DNA from: Rhizobium sp. SSA_523 | GTDB lineage: Bacteria > Pseudomonadota > Alphaproteobacteria > Rhizobiales > Rhizobiaceae | Assembly (NCBI RefSeq): GCF_030435705.1 | Contig: NZ_CP129381.1 | Coordinates: forward strand, 1,116,001-1,180,000 | Direction: 5' to 3' | Length of the DNA: 64,000 nucleotides | Shown here: positions 16,188-24,459 of the stretch, piece after piece | How positions within the stretch are numbered: position 1 is the stretch's first letter | Layout: every line of letters begins with the position of its first letter | Notes under the pieces: generated by a model | What the model saw: only the letters and a program-made list of their open reading frames with translations | Told to the model about the DNA's origin: nothing | Databases searched by the model: none | Made by a program: the position numbers and the translations under genes

Positions 16188-17444
16188 CTATTCGATGACA
16201 AGAGCTCGAAAATCATTGACATTAGTGCCCGTCGGTCCGGTCACGAAGAGGTCGCCGAGCGCCTCGAAGGCGGTATAGCTGTCATTGCGCGCCAGCACCT
16301 GGCGCGCATCAGAGCCCGCCGCCCGCAGACGCTGGACTGTCGTGCCGTCGGCAAAGGCGCCCGCATGGGTTCCCGAGCCGTCTATACCATCAGTATCGGC
16401 GGCCAATGCGGAGATGGCGCAGCCATCAATGCCGAGGGCAAGAGCCAGCGCGAATTCGCTGTTGCGGCCGCCCTTGCCGCCCTTGCCGCGAATCGTCACC
16501 GTGGTTTCGCCGCCCGACAGAAGCACGGCCGGCCTGCGGAACGGCTGATTGTTGACGAGAACCTCGCGCGCCATTGCGGCGTGTACCGAGGCGACATCAC
16601 GGCTTTCGCCTTCCATCGCATCGGAGAGAATGAAGGGCGGGAAACCATGGGCCTCCGCCACCGCCGCGGCGGCGCGCAAGGAGACGCCGGCCGAGGCGAT
16701 GACGTGATGCTGGTGGCGAGAGAAGACGGGATCGTCGGGACGCGGGGCATCGGCAGCCGCCGATTGAAGATGCGCGATCATCGCCGGCGGCAGCTCCAGC
16801 CGGTAATTCTCGACGATCGCCAGCGCATCCTGGCGGGTGGTGGAATCGGCGACCGTGGGGCCGGAGGCGACGAAAGCGGGATTGTCCCCCGGAATGTCGG
16901 AGACGATGAGGCTGACGACGCGGGCCTTGGTCGCGGCAGCCAGGCGGCCGCCCTTGATCGTGGACAAATGCTTTCGCACGACATTCATGGCCGAGATCGG
17001 CGCGCCGGATGCCAGCAGCATTTCGTTGAGCGCGATCTCGTCCTGCAGCGTCAGTCCCTCGGGCGGCGACGGCAGCAATGCCGAGCCGCCGCCGCAGATG
17101 AGGGCAATGACCAGATCCTCCGGCTGGAGGTGCCTGACCATATCCCGCAGACGCCGGGCAGCCACCAGCCCCGCCTCATCCGGCACCGGATGGGCCGCCT
17201 CGACAATATCGATGGCGCGGGTCTTGCAGCCATAGCCGTAGCGCGTCACCACCAGCCCCGAAAGCGGCCCGCTCCACAGGCTTTCCAGCGCCGCGGCCAT
17301 TTGCGCAGCCCCCTTTCCGGCCCCGATCACCACCGTGCGCCCCTCCCGCGGTGGCTCCGGAAGATGCCTGGCAATTCCGACCCGCGGATCCGCCGCCTCG
17401 ACAGCCGCCCGATAGAGTGTCTCCAATAACGCGCGATGCTTCAT
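16188..17444 (-). CDS. ttuD: glycerate 2-kinase / hydroxypyruvate reductase family (TtuD/GckA)
   Basis: A 418-residue MOFRL/DUF4147-type glycerate kinase of normal length. Landmarks are VVIGAGKGAAQMAAAL near residue 42, AAHPVPDEAGL, LICGGGSALLPSPPEGLTL, and the C-terminal MOFRL domain with GGETTVTIRGKGGKGGRNSE and TDGIDGSGTHAGA. It phosphorylates D-glycerate to 2-phosphoglycerate. The same family is annotated as hydroxypyruvate reductase TtuD in the Agrobacterium vitis tartrate operon. With the tartrate dehydrogenase at 21060 it would complete tartrate to glycerate to glycolysis. It is the last gene on this strand, 175 bases after the metallo-hydrolase. Confidence 0.92.
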   Translation of the reverse strand: MKHRALLETLYRAAVEAADPRVGIARHLPEPPREGRTVVIGAGKGAAQMAAALESLWSGPLSGLVVTRYGYGCKTRAIDIVEAAHPVPDEAGLVAARRLRDMVRHLQPEDLVIALICGGGSALLPSPPEGLTLQDEIALNEMLLASGAPISAMNVVRKHLSTIKGGRLAAATKARVVSLIVSDIPGDNPAFVASGPTVADSTTRQDALAIVENYRLELPPAMIAHLQSAAADAPRPDDPVFSRHQHHVIASAGVSLRAAAAVAEAHGFPPFILSDAMEGESRDVASVHAAMAREVLVNNQPFRRPAVLLSGGETTVTIRGKGGKGGRNSEFALALALGIDGCAISALAADTDGIDGSGTHAGAFADGTTVQRLRAAGSDARQVLARNDSYTAFEALGDLFVTGPTGTNVNDFRALVIE

Positions 17445-17498
17445 GACGCCTCAGTCTCTTTTGCCCGGCAAGAATGGTCGTCCCGTTCTCAGTGTCCA

Positions 17499-17510
17499 TC
17501 CCGATCGGGA
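17499..17510. promoter_or_regulatory. 12-bp palindrome upstream of glycerate kinase
   Basis: TCCCGATCGGGA, flanked by TGTCC/GGACA, lies 55 bases before the glycerate kinase start in a 175-base gap that holds no gene. It could be an operator or a weak processing hairpin. Confidence 0.3.
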
Positions 17511-17619
17511 CATGCATGTGGCGACATAGACAATGACCGCCCGGTGCTGACAAGTGCAAGACCGCCCAAATCCGTTCGCGGGCAAAAGGCAGACCAGCCG
17601 GCCGACGCGGCACTTCGGA

Positions 17620-18906
17620 TCAATGGATATGCACCTCACCGCCCGGCTGCTTGCACAACTGGTCGATCATCGTCTCCTTGCGTGGATCGTCCCAGACCGG
17701 ATCGGTGGTGTCGAAGACGATCGGCTTCAGATAATCGGTCGGGTCGATCAGCCAGCGGATCGCCGGGCGCTGGTCCTTCGGCATGTTCATCAGGTCCAAC
17801 TGCTTCAGGTAACCGGCATAGACGGACATGGAAGAGGCCTCGCGCGTCGCCGTACCGGTGGTCAGATGGTTTGGAATATAGATCCTGGGCCTCAGCGCAT
17901 CCTGATACTGGATGAGGTCGCGCAATCCATTATTGTTGAAATTGCCGCTGGATGCTGTGCCCATATGCAGGTCCGTCGGCGGCAGCGCCTTCAGGATTGC
18001 CACGATACGCTGCCCATCTTCCGGCGTGCCGTCCCAGCCCTGCCCCTTGCCTTCCTTCAGCGCGCCGGCGCTGTTGTGCCAGACAAAGGAAAAATGACTG
18101 CCATTGCGGAGGATAAAGCTGAAGAACAGGCTTTCGCTGCCGCCGGGCTTGCCGATCGTCTTGAGGTTCATCTGGCCGGTGAGCGGCGAGGACGCCTTGT
18201 CGTCCGGGGTCAGCGCGACACCCTTGGGAAACAGATCGGCATCGCGCGGATCGACGATGATCTTGACCGGGGTTGGCGGAAAGGCGTTATCCGGCGGCAC
18301 CGCGACCGAATGCAGGTGGCGGAAGGCGATCGTGCAGGCATTCGGCTCCAGCACGTCCAGCTGCAGGATCTCCGTGCCCGGCGTCGATCCCGCCGAGGTG
18401 ACGGAAACGCAATCCACTTTCACCGAGGGGTCGAGCTTTGCCACCGGATCCTGCATGATCGCGGGATCGGCCTGCATGCGCTCAAGATCGCTGGCCATGA
18501 CGCCGCAGGTTTCGCTGGTCGCGAAAATGCGCGCACCGGTCTTGGCGGCAATATAGGCGGCATTGTCGGCGTGGTCGCCATGACCATGGCCGAGCAGGAT
18601 GGATTCCGGATCGAGATCCACCATGTCCTTGATGACGATCGGCGTGCGGCCCGGTTCGACCTCCAGCCGCGTGACGAAGGTATCGAGATAGACCACCCGG
18701 CCTTCGACGGACGCGGCAAAGGTCGAATTGGACAGCCAGGAGAACAGAACCTTGTTCTTCGGCAGCTCGCCGCTCACCGGATCGACATGTTCGACGCCGA
18801 AGATCTTCTGCCTAGCGGCAATCGTCTCGGCCGAACCCGCCATGGCATGGTCTGGCGGGAAAGCGGCAAGGGCCAGCAGCCCCATCACAGGCAGAACGTG
18901 TTTCAT
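17620..18906 (-). CDS. exported metallo-beta-lactamase-fold hydrolase
   Basis: A 428-residue protein. A Sec signal peptide covers residues 1-23 (KHVLPVMGLLALAAF, cleavage near AMAG), so it should be periplasmic. The metal motif HGHGDH is at 107-112, and further ligand candidates are in FRHLHSV and FVWHNSAG. The start at 18906 is fixed by GGAGGAGA six bases upstream. The substrate is unknown. Its position between the tartrate-type permease gene and glycerate kinase suggests it releases a substrate (for example from an ester or lactone) before uptake; this is inference from context. Confidence 0.85.
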   Translation of the reverse strand: MKHVLPVMGLLALAAFPPDHAMAGSAETIAARQKIFGVEHVDPVSGELPKNKVLFSWLSNSTFAASVEGRVVYLDTFVTRLEVEPGRTPIVIKDMVDLDPESILLGHGHGDHADNAAYIAAKTGARIFATSETCGVMASDLERMQADPAIMQDPVAKLDPSVKVDCVSVTSAGSTPGTEILQLDVLEPNACTIAFRHLHSVAVPPDNAFPPTPVKIIVDPRDADLFPKGVALTPDDKASSPLTGQMNLKTIGKPGGSESLFFSFILRNGSHFSFVWHNSAGALKEGKGQGWDGTPEDGQRIVAILKALPPTDLHMGTASSGNFNNNGLRDLIQYQDALRPRIYIPNHLTTGTATREASSMSVYAGYLKQLDLMNMPKDQRPAIRWLIDPTDYLKPIVFDTTDPVWDDPRKETMIDQLCKQPGGEVHIH

Positions 18907-18999
18907 AGAAATCTCCTCCCATAAAGTGATCATATGCAGACGGCGAGCGATGGCGAGCCGCCTCGGGGCCGCCACAGCCTGGACCGGGATCGCCGGCAA

Positions 19000-20508
19000 T
19001 CAGTCATCCTCGACGAATACCTGGTCTCGCTTGGAGCGGATCGAGGGCAAGAGGGCGATGACGACGCAGACGAGACCGACGGCCAGAAGCGACGCGGCGA
19101 TGGGATTGGTCAGGAAGACCGTGGCATCGCCGCGCGAAATGATCATTGCCCGCCGCAGGTGCTCTTCCAGAAGCGGGCCCAGCACGAAGCCGAGCAGAAG
19201 CGGCGCCGGCTCGCAGCCGACCCGGATCAGCGCGTAGCCGATGAGACCGGCGACGATGATCGCGTAGACATCGAAGGGATTGTTGTTGATCGAATAGCAG
19301 CCGATCGAGGCGAAGATGACGATGGCCGGAAACAGCGCGCGATAGGGGATGGACAGCATCTTCACCCAAAGCCCGATCAGCGGCAGGTTAAGGATGACGA
19401 GCAGCAGGTTGCCGATCCACATGGAGGCGATAATGCCCCAGAACAAGGCAGGCTGGCTGGTGATGACATCCGGTCCGGGGGTGATGCCCTGCAGGATGAA
19501 GGCGCCGACGATGAGCGCCATGCCCGGATGGGCCGGGATGCCGAGCGTCAGCAGCGGAATGAACGAGGTCTGCGCCGCGGCATTATTGGCGCTTTCCGGA
19601 CCGGCCACGCCCTCGATCGCGCCATGGCCGAATTCCTGCGGCGTTCTCGACAGGTTCTTCTCCATCGAATAGCTGGCGAAGGAGGCCAGCACATGGCCGC
19701 CGCCGGGTAGCACGCCGAGAATGGAGCCCAGTGCTGTGCCGCGCAGGACCGGGCTCACGATACGCGCAAGATCGGCCTTGCTCAGCCAGAGATGGGTGAC
19801 GTGCTTCACGCCGACCTCCCGCTCCTGATCGCTCTGCAGATTGCGGAAGATTTCCGCCAGACCGAAGACGCCGACCGCAACGGAGACGAAATTGATGCCC
19901 TGCGACAGTTCCAGATAGCCGAAGGTGAACCTTTCCTCGCCGGTATAGATGTCTTGGCCCACCGTGCCGAGCAGCAGGCCGATGGAGATCATGCCGAGCG
20001 CTTTCAACACCGAGCCGTGCGCCAGCGAGATCGAGACCAGAAGGCCCAGCACGATGAGGGCGAAATATTCGGGCGCGCCGAATTCCAGCGCCACAGAGGC
20101 GAGCGGCGGCGCGGCAATGGCAAGCAGCAGCGTCGCGACGCAGCCGGCAAAGAAGGAGCCGAGCGCTGCCGTGGCAAGAGCCTGGCCCGCCCGCCCTTTC
20201 CGCGCCATCTGGTAGCCGTCGATGGCCGTCACCGCCGAAGAGGATTCGCCCGGCAGATTGATCAGGATGGCCGTTGTCGAGCCGCCATATTGGGCACCGT
20301 AATAAATGCCGGACAACATGATGAGCGAGGTCACCGGCGAGAAGGTGAAGGTAATCGGCAAAAGCATGGCAATGGTCGCCGTCGGGCGGATACCGGGCAG
20401 GACACCGACCAGCGTGCCCAGCAGAACGCCGATGAAACACCAGAATATGTTGATGGGGGTGAGCGCGGTGTCGAAGCCGAGCGCCAGGTTGGACAGAAGA
20501 TCCATCAT
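19000..20508 (-). CDS. tctA: tripartite tricarboxylate transporter large permease TctA
   Basis: A 502-residue membrane protein of the TctA family, with about 11-12 hydrophobic segments and the family signatures GTLVGVLPGIRPTATIAMLL near the N-terminus, YYGAQYGGSTTAILINLPGE and GILPGGGHVLASFASYSMEK-like sequence (here GVLPGGGHVLASF). It is the main channel subunit of a secondary, binding-protein-dependent carboxylate importer. It lies 12 bases downstream of tctB, so the two are translated together. The partner binding protein is at 22292. Substrate by context: tartrate or a related dicarboxylate. Confidence 0.95.
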   Translation of the reverse strand: MMDLLSNLALGFDTALTPINIFWCFIGVLLGTLVGVLPGIRPTATIAMLLPITFTFSPVTSLIMLSGIYYGAQYGGSTTAILINLPGESSSAVTAIDGYQMARKGRAGQALATAALGSFFAGCVATLLLAIAAPPLASVALEFGAPEYFALIVLGLLVSISLAHGSVLKALGMISIGLLLGTVGQDIYTGEERFTFGYLELSQGINFVSVAVGVFGLAEIFRNLQSDQEREVGVKHVTHLWLSKADLARIVSPVLRGTALGSILGVLPGGGHVLASFASYSMEKNLSRTPQEFGHGAIEGVAGPESANNAAAQTSFIPLLTLGIPAHPGMALIVGAFILQGITPGPDVITSQPALFWGIIASMWIGNLLLVILNLPLIGLWVKMLSIPYRALFPAIVIFASIGCYSINNNPFDVYAIIVAGLIGYALIRVGCEPAPLLLGFVLGPLLEEHLRRAMIISRGDATVFLTNPIAASLLAVGLVCVVIALLPSIRSKRDQVFVEDD

Positions 20509-20520
20509 GCGGCTTGCTCC

Positions 20521-20988
20521 CTAGAGTTTGAAGATCGGGCCGAAGCTCGGCAGCGATACCGCAAGCCCCAGCTTGAAGACGGCGTAGCAGAGCGCCGTCA
20601 TGACAAGGCCCATCACGAGGGCCGAGAGCGGTGGGTTCTTGGGGCTGGCAAGCGCCGTCAGGACGGTACAGAGGAAGACGAGCGGAACGAGGCCCAGCGT
20701 GCGGGCACCGGCAGCGAAAAGCACGAGCGCTGCGCAAATGAGCAGCATGGCGCGATAAGGTATTGGACCGCCGGCCGCTTCCGGCGGCTTGCGCCAGCCG
20801 CCGGCCATGACGAAGCCTCCCAGGAGAGCGAGCAGGCCGGCGAGCACGATCGGGAAGAAGCCGGGCCCCATCTGCAGGGCTGTGCCGAATTCATAGCGCC
20901 ACCCTTCGATGGCAAAGAACGCCGCAATGGCGATGAAGATCGCACCGGCGATGACATCGTGACGGGTGCGTTTTTCGGTTCTGTCCAT
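20521..20988 (-). CDS. tctB: tripartite tricarboxylate transporter small permease TctB
   Basis: A 155-residue protein with four predicted membrane helices (VIAGAIFIAIAAFFAIEGW, FFPIVLAGLLALLGGFVM, AMLLICAALVLFAAGARTLG, then SALVMGLVMTALCYAVFKLG), the size and topology of TctB. The MGPGFFP sequence after the first helix is a common TctB feature. GGGAGGA lies before the ATG. It sits directly upstream of tctA. Confidence 0.92.
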   Translation of the reverse strand: MDRTEKRTRHDVIAGAIFIAIAAFFAIEGWRYEFGTALQMGPGFFPIVLAGLLALLGGFVMAGGWRKPPEAAGGPIPYRAMLLICAALVLFAAGARTLGLVPLVFLCTVLTALASPKNPPLSALVMGLVMTALCYAVFKLGLAVSLPSFGPIFKL

Positions 20989-21059
20989 GGCTGTTCCTCC
21001 CGGTCCGGCCGCCCTCTGCCGCGCGCCCTTGCGTTGTCTTCAGGTCTTGGGATCCAGGG

Positions 21060-22145
21060 TCACAACCCGGTCAGGATGTTGGAGCCGGCGATTGCTTCGC
21101 ACACGGCCTCCGTCACTTCCCTTGTATTGGCGGTGCCGCCGACATCCGGCGTGAGTATCCCGGCGGCGGTCACCCGTTCCACGGCCTGCATCAGGCGGGC
21201 CGCCGCCTCGCGCTCGCCCAGGTGCTCCAGCATCTGCGCCGCCGTCCAGAAGGTGGCGATGGGATTGGCAATCCCCTTGCCCGTAATATCGAAGGCGGAA
21301 CCATGGATCGGCTCGAACATCGACGGGAAGCGCCGCTCCGGATCGATATTGGCGGTGGGCGCCACGCCAAGGCTGCCGGCCAGCGCGCCGGCCAGGTCGG
21401 ACAGGATGTCGGCGTGCAGATTAGTGGCGACGATCGTATCCAGGCTCTGCGGGTTGAGCGTCATGCGGACCGTCATTGCATCGACCAGCATCTTGTCCCA
21501 GGTGACATCCGGGAATTCGCGTGCCACTTCGGCTGCAATCTCATCCCACATCACCATGCCGTGGCGCTGGGCATTGGATTTGGTGACGACGGTCAGGAGC
21601 TTGCGCGGACGCGACTGCGCCAGCGTGAAGGCATAGCGCATGATGCGGGTGACGCCGACGCGGGTAAAGATGGCCACTTCCGTTCCCACTTCCTCCGGCA
21701 GCCCGCGATGGGCGCGACCGCCATGGCCGGAATACTCGCCCTCCGAATTCTCGCGCACGATCACCCAGTCGAGGTCGCCGGGGCCGCAATTGCGCAAGGG
21801 CGGCGTGATGCCGGGCAGGATCTTGGTGGGCCGCACATTGGCATATTGGTCGAAGCCCTGGCAGATCGGCAGGCGCAGCCCCCAAAGCGTGATGTGGTCA
21901 GGCACATCCGGCGCGCCGACCGCACCGAAATAGATGGCATCGAATGCCTTGAGCGTTTCAAGCCCATCGGCCGGCATCATCACGCCATGCTTTTTGTAAT
22001 AGTCCGAGCCCCAGTCGAAGCTCTGCGTCTCGATCGTGAAGTCGCCGCTTCGCTTGGCAAGCGCCTCCAGGACCTGGAGTCCGGCGGCAATCACTTCTGG
22101 TCCTATGCCATCGGCAGGAATGGCGGCAATCTTGTAAGCGCGCAT
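21060..22145 (-). CDS. ttuC: tartrate dehydrogenase (TtuC/YeaU family)
   Basis: A 361-residue beta-decarboxylating dehydrogenase related to isopropylmalate and D-malate dehydrogenases. It begins KIAAIPADGIGPEV and contains VIVRENSEGEYSGHGGR, VTKSNAQRHGMVMWDE, the metal aspartates in VDAMTVRM and THADILSDL-like NLHADILSDLAGAL, and FEPIHGSAFDITGKGIANP. NAD-dependent tartrate dehydrogenases share this length and the WGLRLPICQGFDQYANVRP region. It oxidises tartrate to oxaloglycolate or decarboxylates it to glycerate. D-malate dehydrogenase activity is possible and not excluded by sequence. The ATG at 22145 starts the conserved domain; open sequence further upstream covers the gap to tctC. Confidence 0.92.
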   Translation of the reverse strand: MRAYKIAAIPADGIGPEVIAAGLQVLEALAKRSGDFTIETQSFDWGSDYYKKHGVMMPADGLETLKAFDAIYFGAVGAPDVPDHITLWGLRLPICQGFDQYANVRPTKILPGITPPLRNCGPGDLDWVIVRENSEGEYSGHGGRAHRGLPEEVGTEVAIFTRVGVTRIMRYAFTLAQSRPRKLLTVVTKSNAQRHGMVMWDEIAAEVAREFPDVTWDKMLVDAMTVRMTLNPQSLDTIVATNLHADILSDLAGALAGSLGVAPTANIDPERRFPSMFEPIHGSAFDITGKGIANPIATFWTAAQMLEHLGEREAAARLMQAVERVTAAGILTPDVGGTANTREVTEAVCEAIAGSNILTGL

Positions 22146-22291
22146 TTTCGTCTCGACTGTTGAAGTTGCTGTGGTCAATGGCCGCCGCAAGGCGGATCGG
22201 AAGAACCGGCCCCGCAACGGAACCGGCGAAGCGCAGGGCTCATAGTGCATGGCGGCATCGGGCAGCATATCCCGCCCGATGCCCGGATCGC

Positions 22292-23260
22292 TTATTTTCC
22301 GGCTGCCGCGATCAGCGTCGTCAGACGCTCGACCTCCGCCTTGAACTTGGCATCGAGGGCTGCAGGCGTTGCCTGGCTTTCGGCAACCGGCGTGGTGCCG
22401 AGGCTTGCCATGCGCTCGATGACCACCGGATCCTTGAGGGCGATCTTGAGCGCCTCGGACAGCTTGCCGCGTACCTCTTCCGGCGTGCCCTTCGGCGCCC
22501 ATAGCGCATGCCATGCGCTGAGCTCGAAGCCTGCAATGCCGCTTTCGGCGACCGTCGGCAGGTCGGGCAGGATGGAGATGCGCGATGATGTGGTGACCGC
22601 ATAGGGTTTCACTTCACCCGCCTTGATCTGCGTTACCGTGTTCGTTGTCTGGTCGCAGGCAAGATCGATGCGGCCACCGATGAGGTCGGTCATGGCCGGA
22701 CCCATGCCCTTGTAGGGGACAAGCGTCATCTTGGACTGCGTCGCATCCTGCAGCAGCATGCCGCACAGATGCGACACGGCGCCGGTTCCGGCCGTGCCGA
22801 ACGTGACGGTGGGGCCGTTTTCCTTCAGATAGGCCAGAAGATCCGGAAAGCTCTTCGGCGCGAGATCCTTGCGGGCCACCACCGTCATCGGGACTTCCGT
22901 AATCAGCCCGATGCTGGAGAAATCCTCGATCGGCTTGTAACTCAGATTGGGGTAGAGGGCCGCGAAGGTCGCGGTGCCGATATGGTAGAGCAGAAGCCGA
23001 TAGCCGTCCGGTTCTGCCTGCGCCACCGTGGCCGCGCCCAAAGAACCGCCGGCCCCGCCCATATTCTCGATCAGGACCTGCTGACCAAGGGTCTGCGACA
23101 TGGACTGTGCAACCAGGCGCGCCACCGCATCGCTCGGCCCGCCGGCCGCGGCAGGGACCATGATGGTGATCGGTTTGTCGGGGTAAACGGCCTGCGCTCC
23201 GGCGGTGCCGGCGGCACCCGTTACAAGCACCGCGGCCAATGCCATGCGAATTATAGTCAT
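22292..23260 (-). CDS. tctC: tripartite tricarboxylate transporter substrate-binding protein (TctC/Bug)
   Basis: A 322-residue periplasmic protein of the Bug/TctC family. The signal peptide is IIRMALAAVLVTGAAGTAGA, followed by YPDKPITIMVPAAAGGPSD, then NMGGAGGSLGAATVAQAEPDGY, LVPYKGMGPAMTDLIGGRID and LPDLPTVAESGIAGFELSAW, all hallmarks of the family. GGAGGAGAGG precedes the ATG at 23260; the longer frame upstream lacks a site. It is the first gene of the operon and captures the carboxylate for TctAB. It is divergent from the GntR gene, with a strong palindrome between them. Confidence 0.95.
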   Translation of the reverse strand: MTIIRMALAAVLVTGAAGTAGAQAVYPDKPITIMVPAAAGGPSDAVARLVAQSMSQTLGQQVLIENMGGAGGSLGAATVAQAEPDGYRLLLYHIGTATFAALYPNLSYKPIEDFSSIGLITEVPMTVVARKDLAPKSFPDLLAYLKENGPTVTFGTAGTGAVSHLCGMLLQDATQSKMTLVPYKGMGPAMTDLIGGRIDLACDQTTNTVTQIKAGEVKPYAVTTSSRISILPDLPTVAESGIAGFELSAWHALWAPKGTPEEVRGKLSEALKIALKDPVVIERMASLGTTPVAESQATPAALDAKFKAEVERLTTLIAAAGK

Positions 23261-23316
23261 CCTCTCCTCCTGTGGATCGTGATCCGCTGCCTCCACACCG
23301 GATGTCTTCCATGCTA

Positions 23317-23330
23317 TCTTGCATGCAAGA
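23317..23330. promoter_or_regulatory. perfect palindrome, candidate GntR operator
   Basis: TCTTGCATGCAAGA is a perfect 14-bp palindrome in the 119-base divergent gap, 57 bases before tctC and 50 bases before the GntR gene. FCD-type GntR regulators bind short palindromes of this kind, so autoregulation and repression of the tartrate operon are likely. Confidence 0.6.
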
Positions 23331-23379
23331 AAGAATTTATAGAGGATTGGCTGCTTGTCAACGGCGTTTCGCGTAGAAG

Positions 23380-24138
23380 ATGAATGTGCACATGAACGAG
23401 GCGGCCATGATCAGACCCAATGAAAACCTGTATGCCCCGATTGGCGATCAGGATGCGCCGCCTGCCGAGGCCTCGAGCGCCGGGCGTGTCACGGCGGCCT
23501 ATCAGGCCATACGCGAAGCGATCCGCTCCAATGTCTTTCCGCCCGGCTACCAGGCGGCCGAGGTTGAAATCGCCCGCCAGCTCGGCATGAGCCGCACGCC
23601 CGTGCACGAAGCCATGGCGCGCCTTCAGGAGGATGGGCTGGTCCGCATTCTTCCCAAAAAAGGCATCATCATCCGGGCCCTGTCGGCAACCGATATCGAC
23701 GAGATCTACGAGGTGACCATCGCGCTGGAGGGCGCAGCCGCCGCCCGCATCGCCTCTTTTCCTCCCGAACAGAGACAGCCTGTGGCCGAGCAGTTGCGCC
23801 AGGCCACCTCTGCCATGGATAAGGCCCTCATGAAGGAGGACCTGAAGGAATGGGCGCTGGCGGACGAACATTTCCACGAGCTGCTGGTGGCCAGCAGCGG
23901 CAATCGCCGCCTGATGCGGATGGCGGGCACGGTGGCCGACCAGTTGCACCGGGCACGCATGTTTACCCTGACGCTCCGGCCTCTGCCGTCTCAATCATCC
24001 AAGGAGCATCTGGCCATCATCGCCGGCATCGAAGCGGGCGACGCGGAAAAGGCAAGCGGCGCGGCACGCCATCACCGCCAGCACGCGCGCGACCAGCTCC
24101 TGCCGCTGATCGCGCGGCTGAACCTGCGGAACCTTTGA
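23380..24138 (+). CDS. GntR-family regulator, FCD subfamily
   Basis: A 252-residue protein. The winged helix-turn-helix is at about residues 38-105 (AIREAIRSNVFPPGYQAAEV, then ARQLGMSRTPVHEAMARLQE). The FCD effector domain follows, with metal/ligand residues in EVTIALEGAAAARIA, DEHFHELLVASSGN and HLAIIAGIEAGD. FCD regulators respond to small organic acids. Its divergent position from tctC, with a perfect palindrome between, makes it the probable regulator of the tartrate/carboxylate operon. Several in-frame starts lie close together (23380, 23392, 23407). Confidence 0.92.
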   Translation: MNVHMNEAAMIRPNENLYAPIGDQDAPPAEASSAGRVTAAYQAIREAIRSNVFPPGYQAAEVEIARQLGMSRTPVHEAMARLQEDGLVRILPKKGIIIRALSATDIDEIYEVTIALEGAAAARIASFPPEQRQPVAEQLRQATSAMDKALMKEDLKEWALADEHFHELLVASSGNRRLMRMAGTVADQLHRARMFTLTLRPLPSQSSKEHLAIIAGIEAGDAEKASGAARHHRQHARDQLLPLIARLNLRNL

Positions 24139-24459
24139 GGAGAGGCGGCAGGCAAGCCGCCAAAGCCCTGCGTGCTTTCGCCCATGGTCAGGCGAATGCA
24201 GCGGCTTTTGTCCCGCGTCTCCGGCGCCTTTCCGCTCGCCGACTGACACACCTTCGAAGTCAGGGCTTTGCAGCGGACGGCCATCCTGCTATGTTCGTTA
24301 TTTGTTCCGACTATTCTAACCGAGGATCCGGGACAGGCGGTCGCCGCTTGGCTTCGGCGTCGGCCGGGTCTGCGGCGCATCCGCCCGCGAACGGCATTCA
24401 GCTGGCGGGGCAGATAGGCCAATCCGGCGGGATTTGTAGAGAGTGCATTCTGGGGACAC
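24139..24459. promoter_or_regulatory. promoter region of the repair operon
   Basis: These 321 bases hold no convincing gene. They contain a LexA-type box at 24293-24307 and the ribosome site GGGG shortly before the helicase ATG at 24460. Confidence 0.6.
24293..24307 (+). promoter_or_regulatory. LexA (SOS) box, GTTC-N7-GTTC
   Basis: GTTCGTTATTTGTTC is an exact match to the direct-repeat LexA operator described for alphaproteobacteria (GTTC-N7-GTTC). It stands 152 bases before a helicase, SRAP and DNA polymerase IV operon, all repair functions, which makes an SOS role very likely. Confidence 0.75.
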
